Shown: piece after piece, positions 30,383 to 39,617 of the stretch | Position numbering within the stretch: position 1 is the stretch's first letter | Layout of the letters: each line of letters opens with the position of its first letter | From: Kluyvera georgiana ATCC 51603 | Lineage (GTDB): Bacteria > Pseudomonadota > Gammaproteobacteria > Enterobacterales > Enterobacteriaceae | Assembly (NCBI RefSeq): GCF_001654985.1 | Contig: NZ_LXEU01000081.1 | Location: forward strand, 1-64,000 | Direction: 5' to 3' | DNA: 64,000 nucleotides | Position numbers and translations under genes: made by a program | Notes under the pieces: generated by a model | What the model was told of the DNA's origin: nothing | Databases searched by the model: none | Seen by the model: only the letters and a program-made list of their open reading frames with translations

Positions 30383-31183
30383 TTACAGACCTTTGATATT
30401 TTCAGCTTCTAATTCATTGAAATATTTCAGGGTCTTAACTTTCAGCTCCATCGTGGACGGTTCGTCGCAAACGATCAGCGATTTCGGGTGCAGCTGCAGA
30501 CAGGTAATGGTCCACATATGGTTAACGTTGCCTTCAACCGCCTGCTGCAGCGCCAGCGCTTTCGGTGCGCCCTGCACCAGGATCATCACTTCTTCGGCAT
30601 CCAGCAGGGTGCCCACGCCAACGGTCAGCGCATATTTTGGCACCAGAGAGACATCGCCATCGAAGAAGCGGGAGTTTGCCACGCGGGTTTCGTGGGTCAG
30701 CGTCTTGATACGGGTACGGGAAGAAAGTGACGATGCCGGTTCGTTGAACGCAATGTGTCCGTCGTTGCCCACGCCGCCCATGAACAGGTGGATTTTACCG
30801 TAAGAACGAATTTTTTCTTCATAGCGACGGCATTCTGCGTCAACATCTGGCGCGTTGCCATTCAGCAGATTGATGTTTTCTTCAGGAATGTCGATATGAT
30901 CGAAGAAGTTACGGTGCATAAAGCTGTGATAGCTTTCCGGATGCTCTTTTGGCAGGCCGACATATTCGTCCATGTTAAAGGTGACAACATGTTTAAAGCT
31001 AACCTGGCCCGCTTTATGCATTTCGACTAACACTTTGTAGGTCGCCAGCGGGGTACCGCCGGTTGGCAGTCCGAGGACAAACGGACGGTCCGCGGTCGGT
31101 TGAAATGCGTTGATGCGGTTAACGATGTGGCGAGCAGCCCATTTGCCGACTTGTTCAGCGTTAACGAGAGGAATCAGTCTCAT
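30383..31183 (-). CDS. nagB: Glucosamine-6-phosphate deaminase
   Basis: NagB converts GlcN-6-phosphate to fructose-6-phosphate and ammonia, and is allosterically activated by GlcNAc-6-phosphate. The 266-residue protein equals E. coli. Motifs include GLPTGGTPL (phosphate loop), FNMDEYVG with the general base Asp72, and [17 protein letters not shown] with Asp141 and His143. It is the first gene of nagBACD and diverges from nagE. Confidence 0.98.
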   Translation of the reverse strand: MRLIPLVNAEQVGKWAARHIVNRINAFQPTADRPFVLGLPTGGTPLATYKVLVEMHKAGQVSFKHVVTFNMDEYVGLPKEHPESYHSFMHRNFFDHIDIPEENINLLNGNAPDVDAECRRYEEKIRSYGKIHLFMGGVGNDGHIAFNEPASSLSSRTRIKTLTHETRVANSRFFDGDVSLVPKYALTVGVGTLLDAEEVMILVQGAPKALALQQAVEGNVNHMWTITCLQLHPKSLIVCDEPSTMELKVKTLKYFNELEAENIKGL

Positions 31184-31280
31184 TCTTCACCTCAAATGTA
31201 AAATGTAAGAAGTTGGCGGATGGCGTCTCCGTGCACTCTCTAAGCGTAACCTGTTTGCATCGATAGGGAGCAATCCGTTT

Positions 31281-31304
31281 TGATTTTTTGAATGATAAAA
31301 TAAG
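31281..31304. promoter_or_regulatory. NagC operator proximal to nagB
   Basis: The AT-rich imperfect palindrome TTATTTTATCATTCAAAAAA (minus strand) matches the NagC site at E. coli nagB as I remember it. Confidence 0.75.
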
Positions 31305-31348
31305 TTTTCATAGTTAGCCAGTGAAAGGGAGTGGTGAGAACAATATTT

Positions 31349-31364
31349 GGTGACTATAGTCACA
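31349..31364. promoter_or_regulatory. CRP site between nagB and nagE
   Basis: GGTGACTATAGTCACA fits the TGTGA-N6-TCACA consensus with near-perfect dyad symmetry and sits between the two NagC operators. Confidence 0.8.
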
Positions 31365-31375
31365 AAAAACACGCG

Positions 31376-31402
31376 TTTAATTTGCGATACGAATTAAATT
31401 TT
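31376..31402. promoter_or_regulatory. NagC operator proximal to nagE
   Basis: TTTAATTTGCGATACGAATT followed by AAATTTT is a symmetric NagC-type operator with TTGCG/CGAA half-sites around an ATA centre, close to the high-affinity nagE site of E. coli. Confidence 0.8.
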
Positions 31403-31529
31403 CACACACTCTGATGCCTGAACAGTTGTAAATGCAGTTTACAAGACATCGCAGTGTCATGCTTTTTAGCACAATAAAAAAATGGCTCAGATTAAATGAG
31501 CCGTCTCGGGGTCTCGTAGGGGGAATAAG

Positions 31530-33467
31530 ATGAATATTTTAGGGTTTTTCCAGCGACTAGGTAGGGCGTTACAGCTCCCTATCGCCGTGCTGCCGGTAGC
31601 GGCGCTGTTGCTGCGATTTGGTCAGCCAGATTTGCTCAACGTCGCGTTTATTGCGCAGGCGGGCGGGTCTATCTTTGATAACCTGGCGCTAATCTTCGCT
31701 ATCGGTGTGGCATCCAGCTGGTCGAAAGACAGCGCGGGTGCGGCAGCGCTGGCGGGGGCGGTAGGTTACTTCGTATTGACCAAAGCAATGGTGACTATCA
31801 ACCCAGCCATTAACATGGGTGTGCTGGCGGGTATCATTACCGGCCTGGTCGGTGGTGCCGTGTATAACCGTTGGGCGGGTATCAAACTGCCTGACTTCCT
31901 GAGCTTCTTCGGCGGTAAACGTTTCGTGCCGATCGCGACCGGCTTCTTCTGTCTGGTGCTGGCTGCTATCTTCGGCTACGTGTGGCCGCCGGTGCAGAAC
32001 GCCATCCATGCGGGCGGTGAGTGGATCGTCGGCGCGGGCGCGCTGGGCTCCGGTATCTTTGGTTTCATCAACCGTCTGCTGATCCCAACCGGTCTGCATC
32101 AGGTGCTGAACACCATCGCCTGGTTCCAGATTGGTGAGTTCACCAACGCGGCGGGTGCGGTATTCCACGGCGACATCAACCGCTTCTATGCGGGTGACGG
32201 CACCGCGGGTATGTTCATGTCCGGCTTCTTCCCGATCATGATGTTTGGTCTGCCGGGTGCGGCACTGGCGATGTACTTCGCGGCTCCAAAAGCGCGTCGT
32301 CCGATGGTCGGCGGTATGCTGCTGTCCGTTGCGGTCACCGCGTTCCTGACCGGTGTTACCGAGCCGCTGGAATTCCTGTTCATGTTCCTGGCGCCGGTTC
32401 TGTACCTCCTGCACGCGATTCTGACCGGCGTGAGCCTGTTTATTGCGACGCTGCTGGGTATCCACGCGGGCTTCTCCTTCTCCGCAGGGGCCATCGACTA
32501 CGTGTTGATGTACAGCCTGCCGGCAGCAAGTAAGAACGTCTGGATGCTGGTGGTGATGGGTCTGGTGTTCTTCGTTATCTACTTCGTGCTGTTCAGCGTG
32601 GTTATCCGCATGTTTAACCTGAAAACGCCGGGCCGCGAAGATAAAGACGAAAACGTTGTGACCAACGAAGCCAACAGCAACACTGAAGAAGGTCTGGATC
32701 AACTGGCGACCAGCTACATTGCTGCCGTTGGCGGGACCGACAACCTGAAGGCGATTGACGCCTGTATTACCCGTCTGCGTCTGACCGTTGCCGACTCCGC
32801 GAAGGTGAGCGACGCAGTATGTAAACGCCTGGGTGCCTCCGGCGTGGTGAAACTGAACAAACAAACCATCCAGGTTATCGTCGGCGCGAAAGCAGAAGCG
32901 ATTGGCGATGCGATGAAGAAAGTGGTTGCGCGTGGCCCGGTTGCCGCCGCTTCTGCTGACAGCGCGCCGGCTGCGGCAAAACCGCAGGCAGTGGCTAATG
33001 CCGCAACGGTTGAATCGCTGGTTTCACCGATTACCGGTGATGTGGTCGCACTGGAGCAGGTGCCTGACGAAGCGTTCGCCAGCAAAGCGGTTGGCGACGG
33101 CATTGCGGTGAAACCGACGGACAACATCGTGGTTTCCCCGGCTGCGGGCACTATTGTGAAAATCTTCAATACCAACCATGCGTTCTGCCTGGAAACAGAT
33201 AAAGGCGCGGAAATCGTTGTCCATATGGGTATCGATACCGTGGCGCTGGAAGGTAAAGGCTTCAGCCGCCTGGTTGAAGAGGGTGCAGAAGTGAAAGCAG
33301 GTCAGCCAATCCTGGAAATGGATCTGGACTTCCTGAACGCGAACGCGCGCTCCATGATCAGCCCGGTCGTATGCAGCAACAGCGATGATTTCGGCGGTCT
33401 GGTGATTAAAGCCGAAGGTCACGTGGTTGCGGGCCAGACGCCGCTGTATGAGATTAAAGGTAAATAA
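31530..33467 (+). CDS. nagE: PTS N-acetylglucosamine transporter EIICBA
   Basis: NagE imports and phosphorylates GlcNAc. The 645-residue protein has domains in the order IIC (membrane, about residues 1-370), IIB with the phospho-cysteine in DACITRLRL near residue 410, and IIA with the phospho-histidine in IVVHMGIDTV near residue 567. An Ala-rich linker separates IIB from IIA. A ribosome-binding site (AGGGGGAA) precedes the ATG. It is repressed by NagC with nagBACD. Confidence 0.98.
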   Translation: MNILGFFQRLGRALQLPIAVLPVAALLLRFGQPDLLNVAFIAQAGGSIFDNLALIFAIGVASSWSKDSAGAAALAGAVGYFVLTKAMVTINPAINMGVLAGIITGLVGGAVYNRWAGIKLPDFLSFFGGKRFVPIATGFFCLVLAAIFGYVWPPVQNAIHAGGEWIVGAGALGSGIFGFINRLLIPTGLHQVLNTIAWFQIGEFTNAAGAVFHGDINRFYAGDGTAGMFMSGFFPIMMFGLPGAALAMYFAAPKARRPMVGGMLLSVAVTAFLTGVTEPLEFLFMFLAPVLYLLHAILTGVSLFIATLLGIHAGFSFSAGAIDYVLMYSLPAASKNVWMLVVMGLVFFVIYFVLFSVVIRMFNLKTPGREDKDENVVTNEANSNTEEGLDQLATSYIAAVGGTDNLKAIDACITRLRLTVADSAKVSDAVCKRLGASGVVKLNKQTIQVIVGAKAEAIGDAMKKVVARGPVAAASADSAPAAAKPQAVANAATVESLVSPITGDVVALEQVPDEAFASKAVGDGIAVKPTDNIVVSPAAGTIVKIFNTNHAFCLETDKGAEIVVHMGIDTVALEGKGFSRLVEEGAEVKAGQPILEMDLDFLNANARSMISPVVCSNSDDFGGLVIKAEGHVVAGQTPLYEIKGK

Positions 33468-33500
33468 TCGCTCCTGAGTAAAAGTGGATTAATGCCTTAA

Positions 33501-33532
33501 GCGGCGGGGGAATTCCTCCGCCGCTTTTTTTT
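33501..33532 (+). terminator. nagE terminator
   Basis: A GC-rich stem (GCGGCGGGGG with CCTCCGCCGC, with an AATT loop region) is followed by eight T residues shortly after the nagE stop. Confidence 0.9.
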
Positions 33533-33652
33533 GCCGCAAATTCCCCCATATTCATCGGAAGAACGCCTTTTTGTGCAACTAATAGTTGTCTCCGGGCGCT
33601 GCTTATAAGATCATGTTCCGTTATACGTTGTTTACGCTTTGAGGAATCCACG

Positions 33653-35311
33653 ATGAGTGAGGCTGAAGCCCGCCCGACTAACTTTATTCGTCAGATCATC
33701 GATGAAGATCTGGCAACCGGTAAGCACAACACGGTGCATACGCGTTTTCCGCCAGAGCCGAATGGCTATCTGCACATCGGCCACGCGAAATCTATCTGCC
33801 TGAACTTTGGTATCGCGAAAGACTATCAGGGCCAGTGCAACCTGCGTTTCGATGACACCAACCCGGTGAAAGAAGATATCGAATACGTAGAGTCGATCAA
33901 AAACGACGTCGAATGGTTAGGTTTTCACTGGTCTGGCAACGTTCGCTACTCCTCGGACTACTTCGATCAACTGCACGCCTATGCCGTTGAGCTTATCAAT
34001 AAAGGTCTGGCCTACGTTGATGAACTGACGCCGGAACAGATCCGTGAATACCGCGGCTCGCTGACTGCACCGGGCAAAAACAGCCCGTACCGCGATCGCA
34101 GCGTAGAAGAGAACCTGGCGCTGTTCGAAAAAATGCGTACCGGTGGCTTTGCGGAAGGTACTGCCTGCCTGCGCGCCAAAATCGATATGGCTTCACCGTT
34201 TATCGTTATGCGTGACCCGGTGCTGTACCGCATTAAATTTGCCGATCACCACCAGACCGGCACCAAGTGGTGCATCTACCCGATGTACGACTTCACCCAC
34301 TGCATTAGCGATGCGCTGGAAGGTATCACTCATTCCCTGTGTACGCTGGAGTTCCAGGACAACCGTCGTCTGTACGACTGGGTGCTGGACAACATCACCA
34401 TTCCGGTTCACCCGCGCCAGTACGAATTCTCGCGCCTGAATCTGGAATACACCGTGATGTCCAAGCGCAAGCTGAATCAGCTGGTGATGGAAAAACACGT
34501 AGAAGGCTGGGACGACCCGCGTATGCCGACCATCTCCGGTCTGCGTCGTCGTGGTTACACCGCAGCGTCCATCCGTGAGTTCTGCAAGCGCATCGGCGTG
34601 ACCAAGCAGGACAACACCATTGAGATGGCATCGCTGGAATCCTGCATTCGCGAAGATCTCAACGAAAACGCGCCGCGCGCGATGGCGGTTATCGATCCGG
34701 TAAAACTGGTTATCGAAAACTACCCGCAGGGCGAAAGCGAAATGGTTTCCATGCCTAATCATCCGAATAAACCGGAAATGGGCAGCCGCGAAGTGCCGTT
34801 TAGCGCTGAAATCTGGATCGATCGCGCAGACTTCCGTGAAGAAGCCAATAAGCAGTACAAGCGTCTGGTGATGGGTAAAGAAGTGCGTCTGCGTAACGCC
34901 TACGTGGTGAAAGCTGAACGCGTGGAGAAAGATGCCGAAGGCAATATCACCACCATCTTCTGTACCTACGATGCTGAAACCCTGAGTAAAGATCCGGCCG
35001 ATGGCCGTAAGGTGAAAGGGGTGATTCACTGGGTTAGCGCTGCACATGCGTTGCCGGTGGAAATTCGTCTGTACGATCGTTTGTTCAGCGTGCCTAACCC
35101 GGGCGCAGCAGATGACTTCCTTGCGGTGATGAACCCAGAGTCACTGGTTATCAAGCAGGGCTATGCTGAGCCGTCTCTGCAGGCCGCTGAGGCCGGTAAA
35201 GCGTACCAGTTCGAACGTGAGGGTTACTTCTGCCTCGATAGCCGCTACAGCACGGCAGAGAAGCGGGTCTTTAACCGTACCGTTGGTTTACGTGATACCT
35301 GGGTTGGTTAA
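33653..35311 (+). CDS. glnS: Glutaminyl-tRNA synthetase
   Basis: GlnRS charges the tRNA-Gln species, four of which are encoded upstream in this window. The 552-residue class I enzyme has the HIGH motif in YLHIGHAKS near residue 40 and a KMSKS variant VMSKRKL near residue 268. A C-terminal beta-barrel anticodon-binding region follows. A ribosome-binding site GAGGAA precedes the ATG. It is monocistronic with its own terminator. Confidence 0.97.
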   Translation: MSEAEARPTNFIRQIIDEDLATGKHNTVHTRFPPEPNGYLHIGHAKSICLNFGIAKDYQGQCNLRFDDTNPVKEDIEYVESIKNDVEWLGFHWSGNVRYSSDYFDQLHAYAVELINKGLAYVDELTPEQIREYRGSLTAPGKNSPYRDRSVEENLALFEKMRTGGFAEGTACLRAKIDMASPFIVMRDPVLYRIKFADHHQTGTKWCIYPMYDFTHCISDALEGITHSLCTLEFQDNRRLYDWVLDNITIPVHPRQYEFSRLNLEYTVMSKRKLNQLVMEKHVEGWDDPRMPTISGLRRRGYTAASIREFCKRIGVTKQDNTIEMASLESCIREDLNENAPRAMAVIDPVKLVIENYPQGESEMVSMPNHPNKPEMGSREVPFSAEIWIDRADFREEANKQYKRLVMGKEVRLRNAYVVKAERVEKDAEGNITTIFCTYDAETLSKDPADGRKVKGVIHWVSAAHALPVEIRLYDRLFSVPNPGAADDFLAVMNPESLVIKQGYAEPSLQAAEAGKAYQFEREGYFCLDSRYSTAEKRVFNRTVGLRDTWVG

Positions 35312-35331
35312 GCCAGTCACGAGCTAATTTT

Positions 35332-35358
35332 AAAACGCCGCTTTGCGGCGTTTTTTTT
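35332..35358 (+). terminator. glnS terminator
   Basis: AAAACGCCGC-TTT-GCGGCGTTTTTTTT is a strong intrinsic terminator 20 bases after the glnS stop. Confidence 0.95.
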
Positions 35359-35416
35359 GCCAATCCTGATCCCCCTCCAATGGAAGTACTGCTCATCGAT
35401 ATATCCCTCTATGATC

Positions 35417-35440
35417 TATAGTTTCGCGTAGCGAATTAAT
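35417..35440. promoter_or_regulatory. Distal NagC-like operator of chiP
   Basis: TTCGCGTAGCGAA sits in an AT-rich frame (ATAGTT before, TTAAT after), with perfect TTCGC/GCGAA half-sites matching NagC core symmetry. Confidence 0.6.
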
Positions 35441-35640
35441 ATGAATTTCCTGCCTCTAAGATTTTCTCTTTTTGTCACACTCTTTGTTACAAACCTGACG
35501 TGTAAACGGTCTCATTAACATTTGATTTAGGCCCCGCAAGGTCTGGCGCGGCAAAATGTTAATAACGCATTACGTTACACATTGAAACCAAATATGTGCG
35601 CTTTGTCATAATCCTGCACTCTTGTTGCGGAAAAGGATTG

Positions 35641-35664
35641 ATAATTCGCGTCGCGAAAAATAGT
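35641..35664. promoter_or_regulatory. Proximal NagC-like operator of chiP
   Basis: TTCGCGTCGCGAA, flanked by ATAA and AAATA, has the same 13-base core symmetry as the distal box. The centres are 222 bases apart. Confidence 0.6.
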
Positions 35665-35770
35665 CTATCGGTGTACTGAAACACCTTTTTCCAGAAGTTC
35701 ATTTTTTTAGCGTTTTATTTTTTGCTTCTGCTTTGCAGCGGCATTTTTAAAAGTCAAAGAGGATATAACT

Positions 35771-37177
35771 ATGCGTACGTTTAGTGGCAAACGTAGTACG
35801 CTGGCGCTGGCTATCGCCGGTGTGACAGCAATGTCAGGCTTTGTAATGACTCCGGAAGCGAAGGCAGAAGGGTTCATTGATGATTCAACATTAACCGGCG
35901 GCATCTATTACTGGCAGCGTGAGCGTGACCGTAAAGATGTGACCGACCACGACAAATATAAAACCAACCTTTCTCACTCCACCTGGAACGCCAACCTCGA
36001 CTTCCAGTCAGGTTATGCGGCTGACATGTTCGGTATTGATATTGCGGCGTTTACCGCAATTGAAATGGCAGAAAGCAGCGAAAGCGGTCACCCGAACGAA
36101 ATTGCATTCTCGTCAAAAAATAAAGGCTATAGCGAAGATTACAGCGGCGATAAGAGCGGTATCAGCCTGTATAAAGCGGCGGCTAAATTTAAACTTGGCC
36201 CAACCTGGGCGCGTGCGGGTTACATTCAGCCGACGGGGCAGACCCTGCTGGCGCCGCACTGGAGCTTTATGCCGGGTACCTATCAGGGGGCTGAAGCCGG
36301 GGCAAACTTTGACTACGGCGACAGCGGCGCGCTGAGCTTCTCCTACATGTGGACCAACGAGTACAAGGCGCCATGGCATCTGGAGATGGATAACTTCTAT
36401 CAGAATGATAAGAAGACCAAGGTGGATTACCTGCACTCTATCGGTGCGAAATACGATTTCAAAAACGACCTGGTGCTGGAAGCGGCATTCGGTCAGGCGG
36501 AAGGCTATATCGATCAGTACTTCGCCAAAGCAAGTTACAAATTTGATATCCCTGGCGGCCCGCTGACCACCAGCTACCAGTTCTACGGTACCCGTGACAA
36601 AGTGAGCGATCACGGCGTGAACGATATTTACGACGGCACCGCGTGGCTGCAGGCGTTAACATTCGGCTATAAGCTGAACGAAGTTTTCGACTTCCGTCTG
36701 GAAGGGACCTGGGTTAAGGCCGACGGTCAGCAGGGCTACTTCCTGCAGCGTATGACTCCAACCTACGCATCCTCAAACGGTCGTCTGGATATCTGGTGGG
36801 ATAACCGCTCTGACTTCAACGCCAACGGCGAAAAAGCGGTCTTCTTCGGCGGTATGTATGACCTGAAGAACTGGAATCTTCCTGGTTGGGCCGTGGGTGC
36901 ATCCTACGTCTATGCATGGGATGCGAAACCAGCGACCTGGCAGATGAACCCGGACGCATACTACAACAAAAACAATACGATCAGAGAATCTGCATACAGC
37001 CTGGATGCCATGTATACCGTACAGGAAGGTCGTGCGAAGGGTACCCTCTTCAAACTGCACTTCACTCAGTACGACAACCACTCCGACATCCCAAGCTGGG
37101 GCGGTGGTTACGGCAACATCTTCCAGGATGAGCGTGACGTGAAATTCATGGTTATCGCACCGTTCACCATTTTCTGA
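35771..37177 (+). CDS. chiP: Chitoporin ChiP
   Basis: ChiP is an outer-membrane porin of the OprD family for chitooligosaccharides. The 468-residue precursor has a Sec signal peptide ending PEAKA before EGFID, near residue 33. Alternating beta-strand sequence follows to a C-terminal Phe (MVIAPFTIF), typical of outer-membrane barrels. A ribosome-binding site (AGAGGA) precedes the ATG. It is cotranscribed with chiQ 50 bases downstream and lies in the NagC regulon. Confidence 0.95.
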   Translation: MRTFSGKRSTLALAIAGVTAMSGFVMTPEAKAEGFIDDSTLTGGIYYWQRERDRKDVTDHDKYKTNLSHSTWNANLDFQSGYAADMFGIDIAAFTAIEMAESSESGHPNEIAFSSKNKGYSEDYSGDKSGISLYKAAAKFKLGPTWARAGYIQPTGQTLLAPHWSFMPGTYQGAEAGANFDYGDSGALSFSYMWTNEYKAPWHLEMDNFYQNDKKTKVDYLHSIGAKYDFKNDLVLEAAFGQAEGYIDQYFAKASYKFDIPGGPLTTSYQFYGTRDKVSDHGVNDIYDGTAWLQALTFGYKLNEVFDFRLEGTWVKADGQQGYFLQRMTPTYASSNGRLDIWWDNRSDFNANGEKAVFFGGMYDLKNWNLPGWAVGASYVYAWDAKPATWQMNPDAYYNKNNTIRESAYSLDAMYTVQEGRAKGTLFKLHFTQYDNHSDIPSWGGGYGNIFQDERDVKFMVIAPFTIF

Positions 37178-37227
37178 TGCATGATGCGGCAGGGGGAAGC
37201 CTCTGTCGCCGCTAAGAGGCTCATCGT

Positions 37228-37560
37228 ATGAAAAAACTGATTATTGTTGCCCTGATGGCCGCTGGCCTTACCGCTTGCGCTCAGCCATCCGCGCCGAAAG
37301 AAGACAGTAAGCTGAAGGATGCCTACAGCGCGTGCATTAACACCGCTGAAGGCAATCCGGATAAAATCCAGGCCTGCCAGAGCGTACTGAACGTGCTGAA
37401 GCAAGAGAAACAGCACGAACAGTTTGCCAATCAGGAAAGCGTACGCGTGCTGGACTACCAGCAGTGTATTCAGGCAACCCGTACCGGTAACGACCAGACC
37501 GTAAAAGCCAAATGCGATAAAATGTGGCAGGAAATTCGCAGTAACAACGCCACAAAATAG
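37228..37560 (+). CDS. chiQ: ChiQ lipoprotein (YbfN)
   Basis: ChiQ is a small lipoprotein coexpressed with ChiP; its function is not defined. The 110-residue precursor has a signal peptide and a lipobox ending LTAC, making Cys17 the lipidated residue. The remaining hydrophilic part has four further cysteines (ACINT, ACQS, QQCIQ, KCDKM) that could form disulfides in the periplasm. Confidence 0.93.
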   Translation: MKKLIIVALMAAGLTACAQPSAPKEDSKLKDAYSACINTAEGNPDKIQACQSVLNVLKQEKQHEQFANQESVRVLDYQQCIQATRTGNDQTVKAKCDKMWQEIRSNNATK

Positions 37561-37576
37561 CGATTGTTGTTATAGC

Positions 37577-37608
37577 AAAAAGGGCGGAGAGTTTTCTCCG
37601 CCCTTTTT
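37577..37608 (+). terminator. chiQ terminator
   Basis: AAAAAGGGCGGAGA and TCTCCGCCCTTTTT form a stem with an A tract on one side and a T tract on the other, so it could work in both directions between convergent chiQ and fur. Confidence 0.9.
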
Positions 37609-37721
37609 GCGTTTCAGGGCTGGCCCTCCGCTGGAGCAGGCGGATGACAAGCTCGCTTTCCTGACGGGCAAAGTTGCTTTTACCATACGTAAGGTGAGGC
37701 GAATTGAGCAGATTGCGCCCA

Positions 37722-37751
37722 TAAAAAAAGCCAACCTTCAGGCTGGCTTTT
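37722..37751 (-). terminator. fur terminator
   Basis: On the minus strand AAAGCCAGCC-TGAA-GGTTGGCTTT, with one G:U pair, is followed by a T run, 17 bases after the fur stop. Confidence 0.9.
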
Positions 37752-37767
37752 CAGGCATCACGAAACG

Positions 37768-38220
37768 TTATTTTTCAACGCCATCATGCGCATGTTCATC
37801 TTCACGGCAGTCGCCTTCTGCACAGTGGCCGTAAAGATAAAGACTGTGGTTGGTCAGACGAATTCCGTGTTTGGCAGCAATTTCACGCTGGCGAGCTTCG
37901 ATAGATTCGTCGCTGAACTCGATCACTTTGCCACAGTCGAGGCAGATCAGGTGATCGTGGTGATGCTGCTGAGTCAGTTCGAAAACGGATTTGCCGCCTT
38001 CGAAGTTATGACGGGTCACGATGCCCGCGTCGTCAAACTGGTTCAGAACACGATAAACCGTGGCCAAGCCAATTTCTTCACCCATGTCGATCAGGCGTTT
38101 GTATAAGTCTTCCGCGCTGACATGGTGGTTATCCGGTTCCTGAAGAACTTCCAGAATCTTTAACCGTGGAAGTGTGACTTTCAGGCCAGCCTTCTTTAAT
38201 GCGGTATTATTGTCAGTCAT
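37768..38220 (-). CDS. fur: Ferric uptake regulator Fur
   Basis: Fur is the Fe2+-dependent global repressor of iron uptake. The 150-residue protein begins MTDNNTALKKAGLKVTLPRLKILEVLQ with the N-terminal winged-helix domain (to about residue 80). A dimerisation domain follows with the metal ligands HHHDHLICLDCG near residue 87. The C-terminal CREDEHAHD is a His/Asp-rich tail with a Cys pair. The start overlaps the end of an upstream small ORF (uof), which suggests coupled translation. Confidence 0.97.
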   Translation of the reverse strand: MTDNNTALKKAGLKVTLPRLKILEVLQEPDNHHVSAEDLYKRLIDMGEEIGLATVYRVLNQFDDAGIVTRHNFEGGKSVFELTQQHHHDHLICLDCGKVIEFSDESIEARQREIAAKHGIRLTNHSLYLYGHCAEGDCREDEHAHDGVEK

Positions 38221-38302
38221 GCGGAATCTGTCCTGTTGCTAAACGATTAACTTCCATCAGCGAAAGTATCACAGAGAATTCACCCGTTTTAATGCGTCTC
38301 AT
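38213..38302 (-). CDS. uof: Uof, upstream ORF coupled to fur
   Basis: A 29-codon ORF (starts MRRIKTGEF, ends GQIPHD) stops inside the first codons of fur in another frame. In E. coli a uORF of about this size couples fur translation to RyhB control. Its ATG overlaps a TATAAT sequence. If that is the fur -10 box, only longer transcripts, including fldA read-through, carry the uORF. Later in-frame starts (GTG at codon 11, ATG at codon 16) are alternatives. Confidence 0.7.
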   Translation of the reverse strand: MRRIKTGEFSVILSLMEVNRLATGQIPHD

Positions 38303-38479
38303 TATAGAATGACCCTGGCTAAATGAAAACAGCAAGGCTTGGGTAAACTAAGCTTTCAAAAACGAGGCGTCACCGACAAACAGAGCGATGAGACCGCGCT
38401 AAATCAGAAGATATTGTACAGGTATGCGCTGAAAAGTTAAAAAAATGTAGCTATTATTTTGATTGCTTTTACCTATTAA

Positions 38480-38506
38480 TGAGGCGCGATTTGTTATCGC
38501 GCCTCA
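38480..38506 (-). terminator. Hairpin after fldA
   Basis: A perfect 10-bp stem (GAGGCGCGAT/ATCGCGCCTC) lies 6 bases after the fldA stop, without a proper U tract on the minus strand. Partial read-through from fldA into fur, as reported in E. coli, is consistent with this. Confidence 0.6.
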
Positions 38507-38512
38507 ATATCA

Positions 38513-39043
38513 TCAGGCGTTTTTGATTTCGTCGAGGTGCAGTTCTTCAGCAACCTGCTTAACCCATTTTTCAACACGTTCAGCGGTCAGCTCCGGCTGA
38601 CGGTCTTCGTCAATCGCCAGACCCACGAAGTGGTCGTCATCGGCCAGGCCTTTCGACGCTTCGAAGTGGTAGCCTGCGGTTGGCCAGTGACCAACGATGG
38701 TCGCGCCGTTTGGCTCAATGATGTCGCGGATAGTGCCCAACGCATCGCAGAAGTATTCCGCGTAGTCTTCCTGATCGCCACAGCCGAACAGGGCGACCAG
38801 CTTACCGTTGAAGTCAACTTCTTCCAGAGACGGGAAGAAATCGTCCCAGTCGCACTGGGCTTCACCGTAGTACCAGGTTGGGATGCCCAGCAGCAGGATA
38901 TCGTAGCCTGCCAGGTCTTCTTTGCTGCTCTTGGCAATGTCGTGAACGTCAGCGACATCTTTACCAAGCTGTTTTTGAATCATTTTTGCGATATTTTCGG
39001 TGTTCCCGGTGTCGCTACCGAAGAAGATGCCAACGATTGCCAT
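38513..39043 (-). CDS. fldA: Flavodoxin 1
   Basis: FldA is the essential FMN electron carrier for BioB, IspG, pyruvate formate-lyase activation and others. The 176-residue protein matches E. coli. The FMN phosphate loop GSDTGNTE is at residues 9-16. The isoalloxazine-binding tryptophan and tyrosine loops are in PTWYYGEAQ near residue 56 and [16 protein letters not shown] near residue 88. It lies upstream of fur. Confidence 0.97.
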   Translation of the reverse strand: MAIVGIFFGSDTGNTENIAKMIQKQLGKDVADVHDIAKSSKEDLAGYDILLLGIPTWYYGEAQCDWDDFFPSLEEVDFNGKLVALFGCGDQEDYAEYFCDALGTIRDIIEPNGATIVGHWPTAGYHFEASKGLADDDHFVGLAIDEDRQPELTAERVEKWVKQVAEELHLDEIKNA

Positions 39044-39194
39044 GAGTAAAATAACCTCTTGAAACTTAATGATATGGTGGTGGCTTATTGCCCACAGATA
39101 AGGGCAATCATAGCAGAACAGAGAAGCGTGCGGAAACAGCTATCGTGCCGTACTGCACACTCTGCTACATGAAAGTGTGTTCTGGGGGGATATT

Positions 39195-39488
39195 TCAGAC
39201 TTTCCCTTGCCCGTGCAGCAGCGGCAGTTGGCTCATCAGCATCTCTTCGATGAGTTCGCTGCGGCTCATGTCACGGGCAGCCGCCAGCTCGTTGAGCGCA
39301 TCAACGGCGTCGCTGTTGAGCTTCAGCTCGACGCGCTTAAGCCCGCGAACTTTGTCGCGTTTGAGCTGATTACGCTTATTAATGCGGAGCTGTTCGTCAC
39401 GCGAAAGCGGATTGGTTTTGGGTCTTCCCGGCCGACGCTCATTTGCGAACAAATCTAATGTCGTACGGTCCGTTTGTTCTTTTGCCAT
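39195..39488 (-). CDS. ybfE: YbfE, LexA-regulon small protein (CopG/MetJ-like)
   Basis: YbfE is a 97-residue basic protein of unknown function. In E. coli it belongs to the LexA regulon. The N-terminal half is rich in Arg and Lys. The C-terminal half (VELKLNSDAVDALNELAAARDMSRSELIEEML) resembles a ribbon-helix-helix fold. I could not see a convincing LexA box upstream here, although a sigma-70-like promoter is present. Its role is therefore open. Confidence 0.88.
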   Translation of the reverse strand: MAKEQTDRTTLDLFANERRPGRPKTNPLSRDEQLRINKRNQLKRDKVRGLKRVELKLNSDAVDALNELAAARDMSRSELIEEMLMSQLPLLHGQGKV

Positions 39489-39548
39489 GGTTCTGAGTGA
39501 CTTCGGGGAAACAAGCTACCGGACGGTGCCCGGCGCAGACAGCGCGCA

Positions 39549-39577
39549 ATCATACAACAGTGGAACCCGCACGCCAA
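39549..39577 (-). promoter_or_regulatory. Putative ybfE promoter
   Basis: On the minus strand TTGGCG and TATGAT are spaced by 17 bases, about 60 bases upstream of ybfE and within the ybfE-ybfF gap. Confidence 0.5.
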
Positions 39578-39617
39578 CGACCACGGCCATTATGGCGCGC
39601 GGTCGATGCATTTTTAA

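Larger units (their letters stand above)
31184..31529. promoter_or_regulatory. Divergent nagB-nagE control region
   Basis: This 346-base interval holds promoters for both directions, two NagC operators about 95 bases apart and a CRP site between them. The layout fits NagC looping repression with CRP activation, as established in E. coli. No gene is present; a 61-codon frame overlapping the operators is not supported. Confidence 0.85.
35359..35770 (+). promoter_or_regulatory. chiP upstream regulatory region
   Basis: A 412-base gene-free AT-rich interval precedes chiP. It holds two symmetric TTCGCG-centred NagC-like boxes and a long leader. In E. coli and Salmonella the chiP leader is silenced by sRNA ChiX; I could not pick out the pairing site with confidence. 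Confidence 0.65.

Noticed and set aside
31187-31372. 61-codon frame in the nagB-nagE intergenic region
   Set aside because: It overlaps the NagC and CRP sites and has no recognisable protein similarity.
31689-32864. 391-codon minus-strand frame opposite nagE
   Set aside because: Composition is rich in His, Gln and Arg and matches no family. nagE is a complete and well-conserved gene on the other strand.
39489-39560. Possible LexA box upstream of ybfE
   Set aside because: E. coli ybfE is LexA regulated, but the best match here (CTG-N10-GCG) breaks one half-site.
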